Part shown: in pieces, positions 7,762-15,999 of the stretch
Position numbering within the stretch: the first letter of the stretch is position 1
Layout of the letters: each line of letters opens with the position of its first letter
Made by a program: the position numbers and the translations under genes
Origin: Lentzea waywayandensis
Lineage (GTDB): Bacteria; Actinomycetota; Actinomycetes; Mycobacteriales; Pseudonocardiaceae
Assembly: GCF_900115955.1 (NCBI RefSeq)
Contig: NZ_FOYL01000006.1
Coordinates: 215,849-279,848, forward strand
DNA length: 64,000 bases
Reading direction: 5' to 3'
Notes under the pieces: generated by a model
The model's input: only the letters and a program-made list of their open reading frames with translations
What the model was told of the DNA's origin: nothing
Databases searched by the model: none

Positions 7762-8892
7762 TCAGCCGCGCGCTTCCCGCCACAGCAACGCCACGCCGTG
7801 GCCCGGCAACATCCACGACCGCACGTCCAGGTCCCCGAGCTCGTCCGCGCGCAGCCACTGCGCCGCCTCCGTCCCGGACCGGAACGTGAACGGCATGATC
7901 CGGAACTCGTGGCCGGGGGAGTGGTCGACCGCGAGCTCGGTCGCGTCGAAGCTGATCGTGTCCACATAGGACGGATACGGCGACTGCCAGTACGCGAAGC
8001 CGTCGTTGGTGCGCTGCAAGGATCGTGACGACACGGTCAGGCCGAGGATCGCGCGCACGACGTGGTCGTCGGCGATGCCGCTGAGGTCGCACTCCAGGAT
8101 GCGCAGGTCGCTCATGTGGTCCAGCGGGCTGAGCTTGGGGAGCGGGGCCATGGCCTCGCGGAAGAACGTCAGGTAGTTCGCCCACTGGTCGAACCTGACC
8201 TCGATCGGCGGGATCTGGCTCGGCTCGGCGGAGCGGCTCTGGCCGTCGTGGTCGAGGTAGTCGATCGTGATCTTGGTCGAGTCGCGGATGTCGTCCACCG
8301 AGTCGAGGAACAGCGACGCGTCCGGCATGAAGTAGAGCTCGAACAGGGGATAGCGGCAGGCGGCGCTGATCGTGTCGCGCAGGGTGGCGTTGCTGGTGGC
8401 GAAGATGACGAACCTGTCGACGGGGACGCTGTGCCGGAAGTGGTGCGTCTGCGTCGTGGTCAGGTGGTAGGTCTTGGTGTCGACGCCCTGCAACGCGAGC
8501 CGGACCGTCGTGCGGGTGCTGATCGTCAGGTCGTCGCCCTTGGGGCGCATGCCGTTGCCGCCGAGCACGCCGGACACCACGTCGTCGTTGCGCTGACTGG
8601 TGCCGTAGATCCTGGACAGGAACGCCTTGAGCACCTCGCTCGGCAGCAGGTGCTCGACGATGCCGGGGCCGGAGATGCGGCCGAGCTCGCTCACCAGCCG
8701 CTGGTGCAGGAACAGCTCGTAGGTGCCCAGCAGGAAACCGGCCAGCGCCGGCAACGGCCACAGCACGACCAGCACGTCGTGGAGCACGCTGCGCGACGTG
8801 GGCTGCCACAGCAGGACGACGGTCAGGTCGACGGCCGCGACGACGACCAGAAGGATCGCGACGGCGAGCGCTTGTCTGTGCCTGCGCGCCAT
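7762..8892 (-). CDS. Uncharacterised two-helix membrane protein
   Basis: 376 residues from the ATG at 8892; a GTG at 8898 is an alternative. Two hydrophobic helices near residues 8-30 and 38-60 are followed by a soluble cytosolic region of about 310 residues with no motif I recognise. It contains a patch rich in Thr/His (YHLTTTQTHHFRHSVPVDRF) and Asp/Trp-rich C-terminal segments. The arrangement resembles membrane-tethered sensor or effector proteins, but this is only architecture. It converges on the small peptide gene with 3 bp between stops and lies between that peptide and the GntR regulator, so a link with the peptide system is possible but unproven. Confidence 0.75.
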   Translation of the reverse strand: MARRHRQALAVAILLVVVAAVDLTVVLLWQPTSRSVLHDVLVVLWPLPALAGFLLGTYELFLHQRLVSELGRISGPGIVEHLLPSEVLKAFLSRIYGTSQRNDDVVSGVLGGNGMRPKGDDLTISTRTTVRLALQGVDTKTYHLTTTQTHHFRHSVPVDRFVIFATSNATLRDTISAACRYPLFELYFMPDASLFLDSVDDIRDSTKITIDYLDHDGQSRSAEPSQIPPIEVRFDQWANYLTFFREAMAPLPKLSPLDHMSDLRILECDLSGIADDHVVRAILGLTVSSRSLQRTNDGFAYWQSPYPSYVDTISFDATELAVDHSPGHEFRIMPFTFRSGTEAAQWLRADELGDLDVRSWMLPGHGVALLWREARG

Positions 8893-8997
8893 CGCCACCT
8901 GGTCGCCGCCCCCTCACTCCACCGGTTGTCCATACATGGTGGGAGTGATGACCGATCGGCGCCAGACCCTTTCGGTCCTTGTCGTATCAGCAACGCC

Positions 8998-9795
8998 TCA
9001 GCGCGACTTGCCCCAGATCGGGTTGTCCGACACCCCGACGTAGGTGCTCAGTGACGCCCGCGGCTGGGTGTCGTCGCCGGCCACGTCGTTGTACAGCCCG
9101 AGCAGATGCGTGGTCATCGCGCTCTTCGCGCCCACCTCGTCGTGCCGGCGGAGGAACCAGATCACCTGCTCGTGCTCGTTCGCGGCACGGTTGTGCACCT
9201 CGCGCGACGGGTGTGCGTGCCGCTTGCAGTCCTGCAGACCGGGCACGAGCGCTTGGTACATCTGCTCCAGCAGCTCGTTGTGCGACGCGCGGATCAGCGC
9301 CGAGTGGAACTCCTCGTCCGACTCGATCACCTCCTGCATGTCGTCGATCGGCGCGCGCTGGTAGCGGCGGTTGAGCTTGGCCAGTTCGTCCAGCTCACCG
9401 TCGCCCGCGCGCACCGCGGCGAGCGACGCGGCGGTGGTCTCAAGTGCGATCCGCACTTCCAGCAGGTCGGTGTGGGAGAACTGCCTCGCGGCGAGCCTGC
9501 CTTCGAGGTGCTCCTCGACGGCGGCGAGATCGGTGCGGCGGACGTACCAGCCCAGGCCGCGGCGGACCTCGACGATGCCCTGCAGCTGAAGCCGCTGCAG
9601 CGCTGTACGCAACGACGACCGGGCGACATCCAGTTTGCGAGCCAGTTCCGGCTCGGTGGGGAGACGATCGCCGGCCTTGAGCGTGCCACCGATGATCTGC
9701 TCCCGGAGCTTCTGCTCGATGAGTTCCGGGAGGGGCCGTCGCGAATCTGGCGAGAGCGACCAGCTCTCGCCGAAATGGACGTCATCGGCGGGCAT
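8998..9795 (-). CDS. FadR/GntR family transcriptional regulator
   Basis: 265 residues. The winged helix of the GntR family is at about residues 25-85 (IIGGTLKAGDRLPTEPELAR, then ARSSLRTALQRL), followed by a helical FCD ligand domain with metal-ligand-type His/Asp residues (ESDEEFHSALIRASHN). The ATG at 9795 has a TACGCT box 6 nt upstream (leaderless). Longer upstream starts would cross the intergenic region and are unlikely. It is divergent from a small membrane-protein gene, with an inverted repeat between them, so it may regulate itself and that gene. The effector is unknown. Confidence 0.9.
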   Translation of the reverse strand: MPADDVHFGESWSLSPDSRRPLPELIEQKLREQIIGGTLKAGDRLPTEPELARKLDVARSSLRTALQRLQLQGIVEVRRGLGWYVRRTDLAAVEEHLEGRLAARQFSHTDLLEVRIALETTAASLAAVRAGDGELDELAKLNRRYQRAPIDDMQEVIESDEEFHSALIRASHNELLEQMYQALVPGLQDCKRHAHPSREVHNRAANEHEQVIWFLRRHDEVGAKSAMTTHLLGLYNDVAGDDTQPRASLSTYVGVSDNPIWGKSR

Positions 9796-9831
9796 TGGTC
9801 CAGCGTAGGCCTGTTGCCTGTCGGTTGCAAC

Positions 9832-9864
9832 TTGTCTGGCAACCTGGCGACCGTTGACAGACAA
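9832..9864. promoter_or_regulatory. Inverted repeat, candidate GntR operator
   Basis: TTGTCTG (9832-9838) and CAGACAA (9858-9864) form a perfect 7-bp inverted repeat with 19 bp between. It overlaps a TTGACA -35-like hexamer (9854-9859) reading toward the small gene at 9955 and lies upstream of the GntR gene. Confidence 0.45.
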
Positions 9865-9954
9865 CCTACAACACGGGACCCTGAACACATGGCGAGACGC
9901 CCAGGACCGCCCACACCTGGGAGCCCGGACTCGCCTAGTCGGGAGGGAAACGAG

Positions 9955-10107
9955 ATGTCCACAGGGAGTGCACTCGGAATCGCCGCCGCCGTCGCAGTCA
10001 CCGTCACCGCGATCGGATGGCGGACCGTGCTCACGATGGTCGCCGTCTCGATCGTCGCGCTTGCCGTCGTCGGCTTCGTGAACGTCACCAGCATCATCTT
10101 CAGCTGA
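9955..10107 (+). CDS. Small hydrophobic membrane protein
   Basis: A 50-residue, almost wholly hydrophobic protein (ALGIAAAVAVTVTAIGWRTV, then VAVSIVALAVVGFVNV) likely to form two short membrane helices. A GGGAGGG ribosome site lies 7-10 nt before the ATG, and a very strong terminator hairpin follows. I do not recognise a family. It is divergent from the FadR/GntR gene and may be its target. Confidence 0.55.
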   Translation: MSTGSALGIAAAVAVTVTAIGWRTVLTMVAVSIVALAVVGFVNVTSIIFS

Positions 10108-10113
10108 TGAACC

Positions 10114-10164
10114 AACCAGGTGCCCCGGCCGCGTCTTCGCCAGACGCGACCGGGGCACCTGGTT
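10114..10164 (+). terminator. Strong intrinsic terminator
   Basis: 23-bp arms with a single mismatch around a 5-nt loop (AACCAGGTGCCCCGG on the left arm), ending in GGTTTTCTGT. It isolates the small membrane-protein gene from the HExxH gene downstream. Confidence 0.85.
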
Positions 10165-10291
10165 TTCTGTGGGGGGATCCACTGTGTCGTGCAGGTCACC
10201 ATGTGCTCTAAAGTTGCGCCGCATCAGGGCCGCATCGATGTGGTGGGGTTCATGACCCATGGCGTCGGGGGACGTGAGTACGGGGTCTTAG

Positions 10292-11551
10292 GTGACGGGT
10301 GCGCCCGCTGTGAGTACGCATGCGCTGCATGCGGCGCTGATTCCTGCGCCCTCCCTGGTGGACGAGAGACGCACCCTGTACCGCCTGGCGGCCGAGATGT
10401 TCGCGCCGGGAACCGAGTTGTCCGACAACCTCGCGGATCACCCGATCGTCCGATACGAGATCGGCAGGGCGCTCGCCGGCCACGGTGGTCTGGATCCCGC
10501 GCAACTGACTCGGGTCGCCTCGATGAGCGTGCGTGACGTCGGGGTGCGTGTTGCTTCGGACCCGTCCGCGGCCGAGGTGCTCGAAGCGCCGCTGCGCATC
10601 GTCGCCCCACCCGGTGTGCGTCCGGAGCCGCTGACCGAAGCCGACGGCGAACGGTTCGAGCGCGCTCTGGAGATCGTGGAAGAGGGCGTCCTGCTGCTGG
10701 GCAAGTTCGCGCCGGACATGGCGGAGGACCTCCTCGCGCACGTCTCGATGCTCGCGGTGCTCAAACGAGAGACCTCTGGCGGGCTCGTGTCGGCGTCGTC
10801 GCGGTACGTCCCCGGCATCGTGTTGATCGACGAACCCCGGCTTCCGATGGAGGTCGCGGAAGCGCTGGTTCACGAAGGAGCGCACGAAAAGTTCTTCGAC
10901 CTCGCCATCGCGAAAGAATTTCTTGACGTGAGTGCCGAGGACGCGGATTATTTCGAGACTTCGTGGTCGCACGTACGATGGCCACTGGAACAGACGTTCG
11001 CGGCTTGGCATGCTTACAGCTGCCTCGCGCAGTTCAACTTGTCGATTGGCGCCGAACAATGCGGCCCTGATTCATTGCTGGCGAAAGCAAGGAAGCGGGC
11101 CGACGAGATCGGCGAGTGGTTGCTCGCGCATGAAACGGACCTCTGTGCGGATGCCCGGTGGCTGCTTCGTGCCCTGGTGAGCGACACGATCGAACTTACA
11201 GGTGAGGTCGCCTCGCCGTCGCATGTGGACGGTGCGACACTGTCCCCGCATATTTCAGAGGACTGCCATTTTCACCCGCTACCGGACGTGCGCCACAAGC
11301 GCGCGACAACGGGGCGAGTAGTGGCGGGCAGGGTGGCCTCGCCACCTGAGGTCTTCTGGCTCGACGAGGACGCGAGCTGGACTCTGTGCCAGTGGCGTCA
11401 CGATAGAACCGCGAAAACGTTCGGGTGGATCCTCGCCCGGGCGACCGAGGAATGGCAGGTCGGCTCCGCCGCGGCGGCGGTCCGGCTCGAAAAGGCACTC
11501 GGTTCGCTTCTCGCTTCGTCTCTCGTCGAGATGCCCGACAAAGCACATTAG
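10292..11551 (+). CDS. HExxH-type putative peptide beta-hydroxylase (RiPP maturation enzyme)
   Basis: 419 residues from the GTG at 10292; a GTG at 10310 is possible. It carries H-E-G-A-H at residues 194-198 within ALVHEGAHEKFF, and a later conserved-looking His240 (AAWHAYS) that could be a third metal ligand. The layout fits the HEXXH-motif domain family now annotated as alpha-ketoglutarate-dependent HExxH-type peptide beta-hydroxylases, found with RiPP precursors. It is not an obvious protease: no signal peptide and no propeptide. A precursor-like gene follows after 20 bp with a strong ribosome site, so the two form an operon ending in a terminator. Its C-terminal segment WLDEDASWTL (356-365) recurs near 19914. 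Confidence 0.75.
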   Translation: MTGAPAVSTHALHAALIPAPSLVDERRTLYRLAAEMFAPGTELSDNLADHPIVRYEIGRALAGHGGLDPAQLTRVASMSVRDVGVRVASDPSAAEVLEAPLRIVAPPGVRPEPLTEADGERFERALEIVEEGVLLLGKFAPDMAEDLLAHVSMLAVLKRETSGGLVSASSRYVPGIVLIDEPRLPMEVAEALVHEGAHEKFFDLAIAKEFLDVSAEDADYFETSWSHVRWPLEQTFAAWHAYSCLAQFNLSIGAEQCGPDSLLAKARKRADEIGEWLLAHETDLCADARWLLRALVSDTIELTGEVASPSHVDGATLSPHISEDCHFHPLPDVRHKRATTGRVVAGRVASPPEVFWLDEDASWTLCQWRHDRTAKTFGWILARATEEWQVGSAAAAVRLEKALGSLLASSLVEMPDKAH

Positions 11552-11571
11552 TCGCCTCCCGAGAAGGAACC

Positions 11572-11757
11572 ATGACCTCCCCGAACCAGCCTTCACGCCT
11601 GCCGCAGTTCCCGCAGAACGCCGGCATGCCTGTTGCTCACCCCGTGCCAGGGGTGGGCCCGGTGATCGGTCAGCCGGTCACTCCCGTTCAGTGGTTCAGG
11701 CGTATGCCGACCGGGGGAACGGTCTACGTGAAGCCCGCCGAGGGCTCGCAGAGCTGA
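11572..11757 (+). CDS. Putative RiPP precursor peptide with WF-x-RMP-x-GG-TVY core (copy 2)
   Basis: A 61-residue peptide with a GAGAAGGAAC ribosome site directly before the ATG. Residues 1-40 are Pro/Gly/Val-rich and leader-like; residues 41-61 (WFRRMPTGGTVYVKPAEGSQS) hold the motif shared with the peptide at 7603-7758. The aligned pattern is PV-x2-V-x-WF-x-RMP-x-GG-(G)-TVY. It starts 20 bp after the HExxH enzyme gene and is followed by a perfect terminator, so the two genes form a complete small operon. Tyr, Val, Thr or Pro in the core could be hydroxylation sites; which ones is unknown. No protease or exporter gene is adjacent. Confidence 0.75.
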   Translation: MTSPNQPSRLPQFPQNAGMPVAHPVPGVGPVIGQPVTPVQWFRRMPTGGTVYVKPAEGSQS

Positions 11758-11773
11758 TCTTCGCGTTGATCTT

Positions 11774-11816
11774 CAAACGCCGAACGGGGCCGTCTGTCGG
11801 CCCCGTTCGGCGTTTG
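11774..11816 (+). terminator. Intrinsic terminator of the HExxH operon
   Basis: Perfect 19-bp arms (CAAACGCCGAACGGGGCCG and its complement) with a 5-nt TCTGT loop, 17 bp after the precursor stop codon. Confidence 0.9.
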
Positions 11817-11948
11817 GTCGTTTGGGGATACGACTTCACAGAGCAATAACAACTCGGCCACAGGGGTGACCGTTGGCCGTCATCTAGACCGTTCGGGCGA
11901 CGTCGATGGTCTTAGATCGCGGCAACCGCCGATCAACGGAGTGACCCG

Positions 11949-12668
11949 ATGCGTTTGACGCCCCTGAGAAGAGCCGGCCTGCTCGCTTCGGCCGCCATGG
12001 CCGCCGTGGCCACGCTCGCCCTGGCGACCACCTCCCTCGCTCAGCCGGAGGTGCCGACCACGGACGACCCGCGTGCGACGCCGTTCCTCAAGAACGTCGA
12101 CATCAACCACCCCGAGGCCTGCACGGTCGGCGGACTGACCGGCTCGACGGTCCATCCGAACCTGTTCGAGTACACGGGTGGCGACAACGAGCAGTACCTC
12201 ACCATCACCGGCCTGCCCGAGGGCATCAAGGTGACCGGCATCGTCGTGAAGGGCGGGGACAAGTTCAACGTCTACCTCGCCGACAAGCTCGGTGCGGCGC
12301 TGCCGTGGGAGAAGCTGCGGTCGCCGTTCAACAACGGTGGGCAAATCCCGCAGATCAGCCACTGGTACGGCTGTGGTGTCAAGGACACGACGACCACGAC
12401 GACGACGACCACCACCACGACGACGACCTCGACGGTGACGCACTCGTCCACCCCGAGCTCGACTTCCAGCACCACCACCACGACCACCGGGCCGTCGTCC
12501 TCCGAGGTCGCGCCCACCACGACCACCACGGCCGCGGTCGTGCCGGTCGCGCAGGAAGACGACCTGGCGTCCACCGGGTTCGGGTCCGCGTGGCTGCTCG
12601 GCCTGGGTGCCGCGCTCGTGGCCGCAGGAGCCGCGGTGCTGCTCGTGATGCGCAGGCGTCGCGCCTAA
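11949..12668 (+). CDS. Thr-rich surface protein with LAxTG sortase signal
   Basis: 239 residues: N-terminal signal peptide (cleavage near SLA-QPE, about residue 32), a compact domain with two Cys, a long Thr/Ser stalk (residues about 147-195 with an almost pure Thr run), then LASTG (206-210), a membrane helix and an RRRRA tail. LAxTG is the class E sortase signal of high-GC Gram-positives, so the protein is probably covalently attached to the cell wall. The stalk is encoded by ACG/ACC repeats (about 12388-12440). An ACGGAG ribosome site precedes the ATG. The function of the head domain is unknown. Confidence 0.85.
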   Translation: MRLTPLRRAGLLASAAMAAVATLALATTSLAQPEVPTTDDPRATPFLKNVDINHPEACTVGGLTGSTVHPNLFEYTGGDNEQYLTITGLPEGIKVTGIVVKGGDKFNVYLADKLGAALPWEKLRSPFNNGGQIPQISHWYGCGVKDTTTTTTTTTTTTTTSTVTHSSTPSSTSSTTTTTTGPSSSEVAPTTTTTAAVVPVAQEDDLASTGFGSAWLLGLGAALVAAGAAVLLVMRRRRA

Positions 12669-12709
12669 CTGTTCTCCTTCAGCAAGCCCCAGAGCGTGCC
12701 GAAGAGGAT

Positions 12710-13459
12710 TCACACCTCTAGTTGGAACTCCACGTCCGAAGAAGCCGCCCCGCCGCCGTAGACGTCCACGGCGCGTTGGGCGGCTTCTTTGCCGCGTGCG
12801 CCTGCCAGGCAGGCCAGGTCCCAGCCGATCGGGCCGCGCCAGGTGTCCTCGAAGTCGTTCCAGACCGGGCCGGACGGGGTGATCAGCACGTTGCCGTAGT
12901 GCGAGTCGCCGTGGAGTGCCTGGACGTCGTTGTAGTGCGCGTCCCACTCGGACAGCAGTTCGGCGCGGCGGGAGCGGAACTGCTCCAGGTCCGGCACGCC
13001 CAGGCCGTCCAGGTGGATCAGGGTGTTGTCGACGTCGTCCATGGGGCCGCGCGTGGGCAAAGCGCCGTCGTAGAACTTCAGCTCGGCGTGCAGTTCGGGC
13101 AGCAGCTTGAGCACCTCGGGCCGAGTCAGCTCGGCCGAGGCGTCGTGCGGGACGTACGTGCTGAACGTGAACACGAAGCCGTCACGCGTGTGAGGTCCGG
13201 GAGGTAGCTCCGCAGAAGGCGTCACGACCGGCACGCCGCGTGCGGCCAGGAAGGCCGACACCGACAGGTCGCGCGCGAAGTGGTCAGCGACGGTGGGGCG
13301 CATCAGGGCCGTGCGTGCGGCGATTCGGGCCACTACCGGGGCCGGGCGCAGGTGCACGATGACGTTGCTGCCGTCCTCCAGCACGACCGGATCGGCACAG
13401 ACCACGCCGTGCGAGGCCGCCAACGACACTGCGGCGCGCACGCCTCCCAAAGCATTCAC
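12710..13459 (-). CDS. Aminoglycoside-phosphotransferase-like kinase
   Basis: 249 residues with the APH/choline-kinase fold signatures: catalytic LHGDSHYGNVL (Brenner-type H-G-D-x-x-x-x-N) and the metal-binding WNDFEDTWRGPIGWDLA. It uses a GTG start. The substrate cannot be inferred; relatives phosphorylate small molecules or antibiotics. It stands alone, convergent with the surface-protein gene. Confidence 0.85.
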   Translation of the reverse strand: MNALGGVRAAVSLAASHGVVCADPVVLEDGSNVIVHLRPAPVVARIAARTALMRPTVADHFARDLSVSAFLAARGVPVVTPSAELPPGPHTRDGFVFTFSTYVPHDASAELTRPEVLKLLPELHAELKFYDGALPTRGPMDDVDNTLIHLDGLGVPDLEQFRSRRAELLSEWDAHYNDVQALHGDSHYGNVLITPSGPVWNDFEDTWRGPIGWDLACLAGARGKEAAQRAVDVYGGGAASSDVEFQLEV

Positions 13460-13475
13460 GGCTTGAAGGCTGGCA

Positions 13476-13991
13476 TCAGCCCTGAGGGAGAAGCGACTCC
13501 ATTTCCGCGATCTCCTTCTCCTGGTGGCTGACGACGTCCTGGGCGAGCTTGCGGGTCTCCGGGTCGGTGCCGGCCGAGAGGTGCTTCTGCGCCATGTCCA
13601 CGGCGCCGCGGTGGTGCTGGATCATCAGCGACAGCCACTGGCGGTCGAAGTCGGTGCCGTCGAGCTCCGCGAGGTTGCCCAGTTCGACCATGCCGTGCTG
13701 CTCGGCGTGGCCGTGCGAGCTGTGCGACGACGCCTGCACCGGCGCGTTCCACGACTTGAGCCAGCCGTTCATGCGGTCGATCTCGGGCTTCTGCGCACCC
13801 TCGATGCGTTTGGCCAGATCGATCACGTGCGGGTTCTCCGTGCGGCTCGCGACTAGCCCGGACATCTCCAGCGCCTGTTCGTGGTGCGGGACCATTCCCC
13901 GCGCGAACTCGACGTCCGCCGAGTTGTGCGTGGCGGGAGAGCCGCAGGCGGCCAGCAACAGGACAGAAGCGACAGCGAGCAATCGGAGCAC
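13476..13991 (-). CDS. DUF305 family lipoprotein
   Basis: 171 residues from the GTG at 13991; an ATG at 14039 would add 16 residues ahead of the same signal peptide. The signal peptide ends in a lipobox (LLLAAC-GSP). The DUF305 ferritin-like helices contain the paired-His motifs MVPHHEQALEM and MIQHHRGAVDMA, and there is a His-rich linker (HSSHGHAEQHG). Such proteins are extracytoplasmic and may bind copper or other metals; that role is inferred from the family's frequent copper context. The gene is divergent from ctaD, a copper enzyme. Confidence 0.88.
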   Translation of the reverse strand: MLRLLAVASVLLLAACGSPATHNSADVEFARGMVPHHEQALEMSGLVASRTENPHVIDLAKRIEGAQKPEIDRMNGWLKSWNAPVQASSHSSHGHAEQHGMVELGNLAELDGTDFDRQWLSLMIQHHRGAVDMAQKHLSAGTDPETRKLAQDVVSHQEKEIAEMESLLPQG

Positions 13992-14126
13992 GGCGGCAGG
14001 ATACGTGTGACGTGCGCTACGCCGCTGGCCACCGGCCATGGCCCACCCGAATGGAGCTGATCGGCTCCGTCTAATATCCCGGGGAGTTTCCCGAACGAAC
14101 TGGTCCCACCAAGGCCTGGAGGCACC

Positions 14127-15917
14127 GTGACGGCCGTAGCCCCGCAGCCGATCGCAACGCGTCCTTATCCGACGCGCACTGCGGTCAAGGGGTCCTTCCT
14201 GCTGCGGATGTTCCGCACCACGGACCACAAGCAAATCGGCATCATGTACCTGGTCACCTCGTTCGCCTTCTTCATGGTCGGCGGCGCGATGGCCATGCTG
14301 ATGCGGACCGAGCTGGCCCGGCCCGGAATGCAGTTCCTCTCGCAGGAACAGTTCAACCAGCTCTTCACGATGCACGGCACCGTGATGCTGCTGCTGTACG
14401 CGACGCCGATCGTCTTCGGCTTCGCGAACTTCGTTCTGCCGCTGCAGATCGGCTCGCCCGACGTGGCGTTCCCGCGGCTCAACGCCTTCTCGTACTGGCT
14501 CTACCTCTTCGGTGGCCTGATCGTGATGGCGGGCTTCATCACCCCCGGTGGTGCGGCTGACTTCGGCTGGTTCGCGTACACGCCGCTCAGCAACGCCATC
14601 CACTCGCCCGGCGTCGGCGCCGACCTGTGGATCTCCGGCCTGGTGGTCGGTGGTCTCGGCACCATCCTCGGCGCGGTGAACATGATCACCACCGTGGTCT
14701 GCCTGCGCGCGCCCGGCATGACGATGTTCCGGATGCCGATCTTCACCTGGAACATCCTGGTGACGTCGGTGCTGGTGCTGCTCGCGTTCCCGATCCTGAC
14801 CGCGGCCCTGCTGGGCCTGCTGGCGGACCGGCATCTCGGCGCCCACGTGTTCGACCCCGCCAACGGCGGCGTGATCCTGTGGCAGCACCTCTTCTGGTTC
14901 TTCGGGCATCCGGAGGTCTACATCGTCGCCTTGCCGTTCTTCGGCATCGTGTCGGAGATCTTCCCGGTGTTCAGCCGCAAGCCGATCTTCGGTTACAACG
15001 GCCTGGTCTACGCGACGCTCGGCATCGCGGCCCTGTCCGTCGCCGTGTGGGCGCACCACATGTACGCGACCGGCGCCGTGCTGCTGCCGTTCTTCGCCTT
15101 CATGACGTTCCTCATCGCGGTCCCGACCGGTGTGAAGTTCTTCAACTGGATCGGCACGATGTGGAAGGGCCAGCTGACGTTCGAGACGCCCATGCTGTTC
15201 AGCATCGGCTTCATCGTGACGTTCCTCTTCGGTGGTCTGTCCGGCATCCTGCTGGCCGCGCCCGCGATCGACTTCCACGTGTCGGACACGTACTTCGTCG
15301 TCGCGCACTTCCACTACGTGCTCTACGGCACGATCGTGTTCGCGACCTTCGCGGGTATCTACTTCTGGTTCCCGAAGATCACCGGCCGCTTCATGGACGA
15401 GCCGCTCGGCAAGCTGCACTTCTGGACGACGTTCCTCGGCTTCCACGCGACGTTCCTCGTCCAGCACTGGCTGGGCAACGAGGGCATGCCGCGCCGGTAC
15501 GCCGACTACCTCGCGTCCGACGGCTTCACGACGCTGAACATGATCTCGACGATCGGCGCCTACATCCTGGGCGCGTCGACGCTGCCGTTCATCTGGAACG
15601 TCTTCCGGAGCTACCGCTTCGGTGAGGTCGTGAAGGTGGACGACCCGTGGGGCTACGGCAACTCGCTCGAGTGGGCCACCTCGTCCCCGCCGCCGCGGCA
15701 CAACTTCACCGAGCTGCCCCGGATCCGTTCGGAGCGCCCGGCGTTCGAGCTGCACTACCCGCACATGATCGAGCGGATCCGGAACGAGGGCCACGTGACC
15801 TTCACCGGCAAGACGATCGCGCACAAGGACGCCAAGCCCGCTCCCTCGGAGCTCGCTGCAGCGGCCATCAAGTCCGGCACGGCCTCCGAGAAGGACGATC
15901 CGGACCACGACAAGTAA
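14127..15917 (+). CDS. ctaD: Cytochrome c oxidase subunit I
   Basis: 596 residues with twelve membrane helices. Hallmarks of the aa3-type catalytic subunit are present: TTDHKQIG at the N-terminus, WFFGHPEVYIVALP (CuB His and the cross-linked Tyr), WAHHMYATG (CuB His pair) and HFHYVLYG (heme ligands). It couples oxygen reduction to proton pumping in the cytoplasmic membrane. A GGAGG ribosome site supports the GTG start. The gene is monocistronic, as is usual for ctaD in actinomycetes; subunits II, III and IV are elsewhere. Confidence 0.97.
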   Translation: MTAVAPQPIATRPYPTRTAVKGSFLLRMFRTTDHKQIGIMYLVTSFAFFMVGGAMAMLMRTELARPGMQFLSQEQFNQLFTMHGTVMLLLYATPIVFGFANFVLPLQIGSPDVAFPRLNAFSYWLYLFGGLIVMAGFITPGGAADFGWFAYTPLSNAIHSPGVGADLWISGLVVGGLGTILGAVNMITTVVCLRAPGMTMFRMPIFTWNILVTSVLVLLAFPILTAALLGLLADRHLGAHVFDPANGGVILWQHLFWFFGHPEVYIVALPFFGIVSEIFPVFSRKPIFGYNGLVYATLGIAALSVAVWAHHMYATGAVLLPFFAFMTFLIAVPTGVKFFNWIGTMWKGQLTFETPMLFSIGFIVTFLFGGLSGILLAAPAIDFHVSDTYFVVAHFHYVLYGTIVFATFAGIYFWFPKITGRFMDEPLGKLHFWTTFLGFHATFLVQHWLGNEGMPRRYADYLASDGFTTLNMISTIGAYILGASTLPFIWNVFRSYRFGEVVKVDDPWGYGNSLEWATSSPPPRHNFTELPRIRSERPAFELHYPHMIERIRNEGHVTFTGKTIAHKDAKPAPSELAAAAIKSGTASEKDDPDHDK

Positions 15918-15941
15918 CCTGCCAGTAACAGGTTCAACGCT

Positions 15942-15973
15942 GAGCCCCGGTCGCCATGTCGCGTCCGGGGCTC
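15942..15973 (+). terminator. Terminator after ctaD
   Basis: Inverted repeat GAGCCCCGG / CCGGGGCTC with a 14-nt loop, followed by TTCGCGTC. It lies between ctaD and serB. Confidence 0.7.
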
Positions 15974-15999
15974 TTCGCGTCCTACGAGGAGACGACGAC

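Noticed and set aside
10292..11551. Reading the HEGAH protein as a secreted zinc metalloprotease.
   Set aside because: No signal peptide, propeptide or typical downstream zinc-ligand motif; the adjacent precursor-like peptide favours a RiPP enzyme. Not fully excluded.
12388..12500. ACN repeat tract considered as a CRISPR or tandem-repeat locus.
   Set aside because: It is in frame and encodes a Thr stalk; no spaced repeats.
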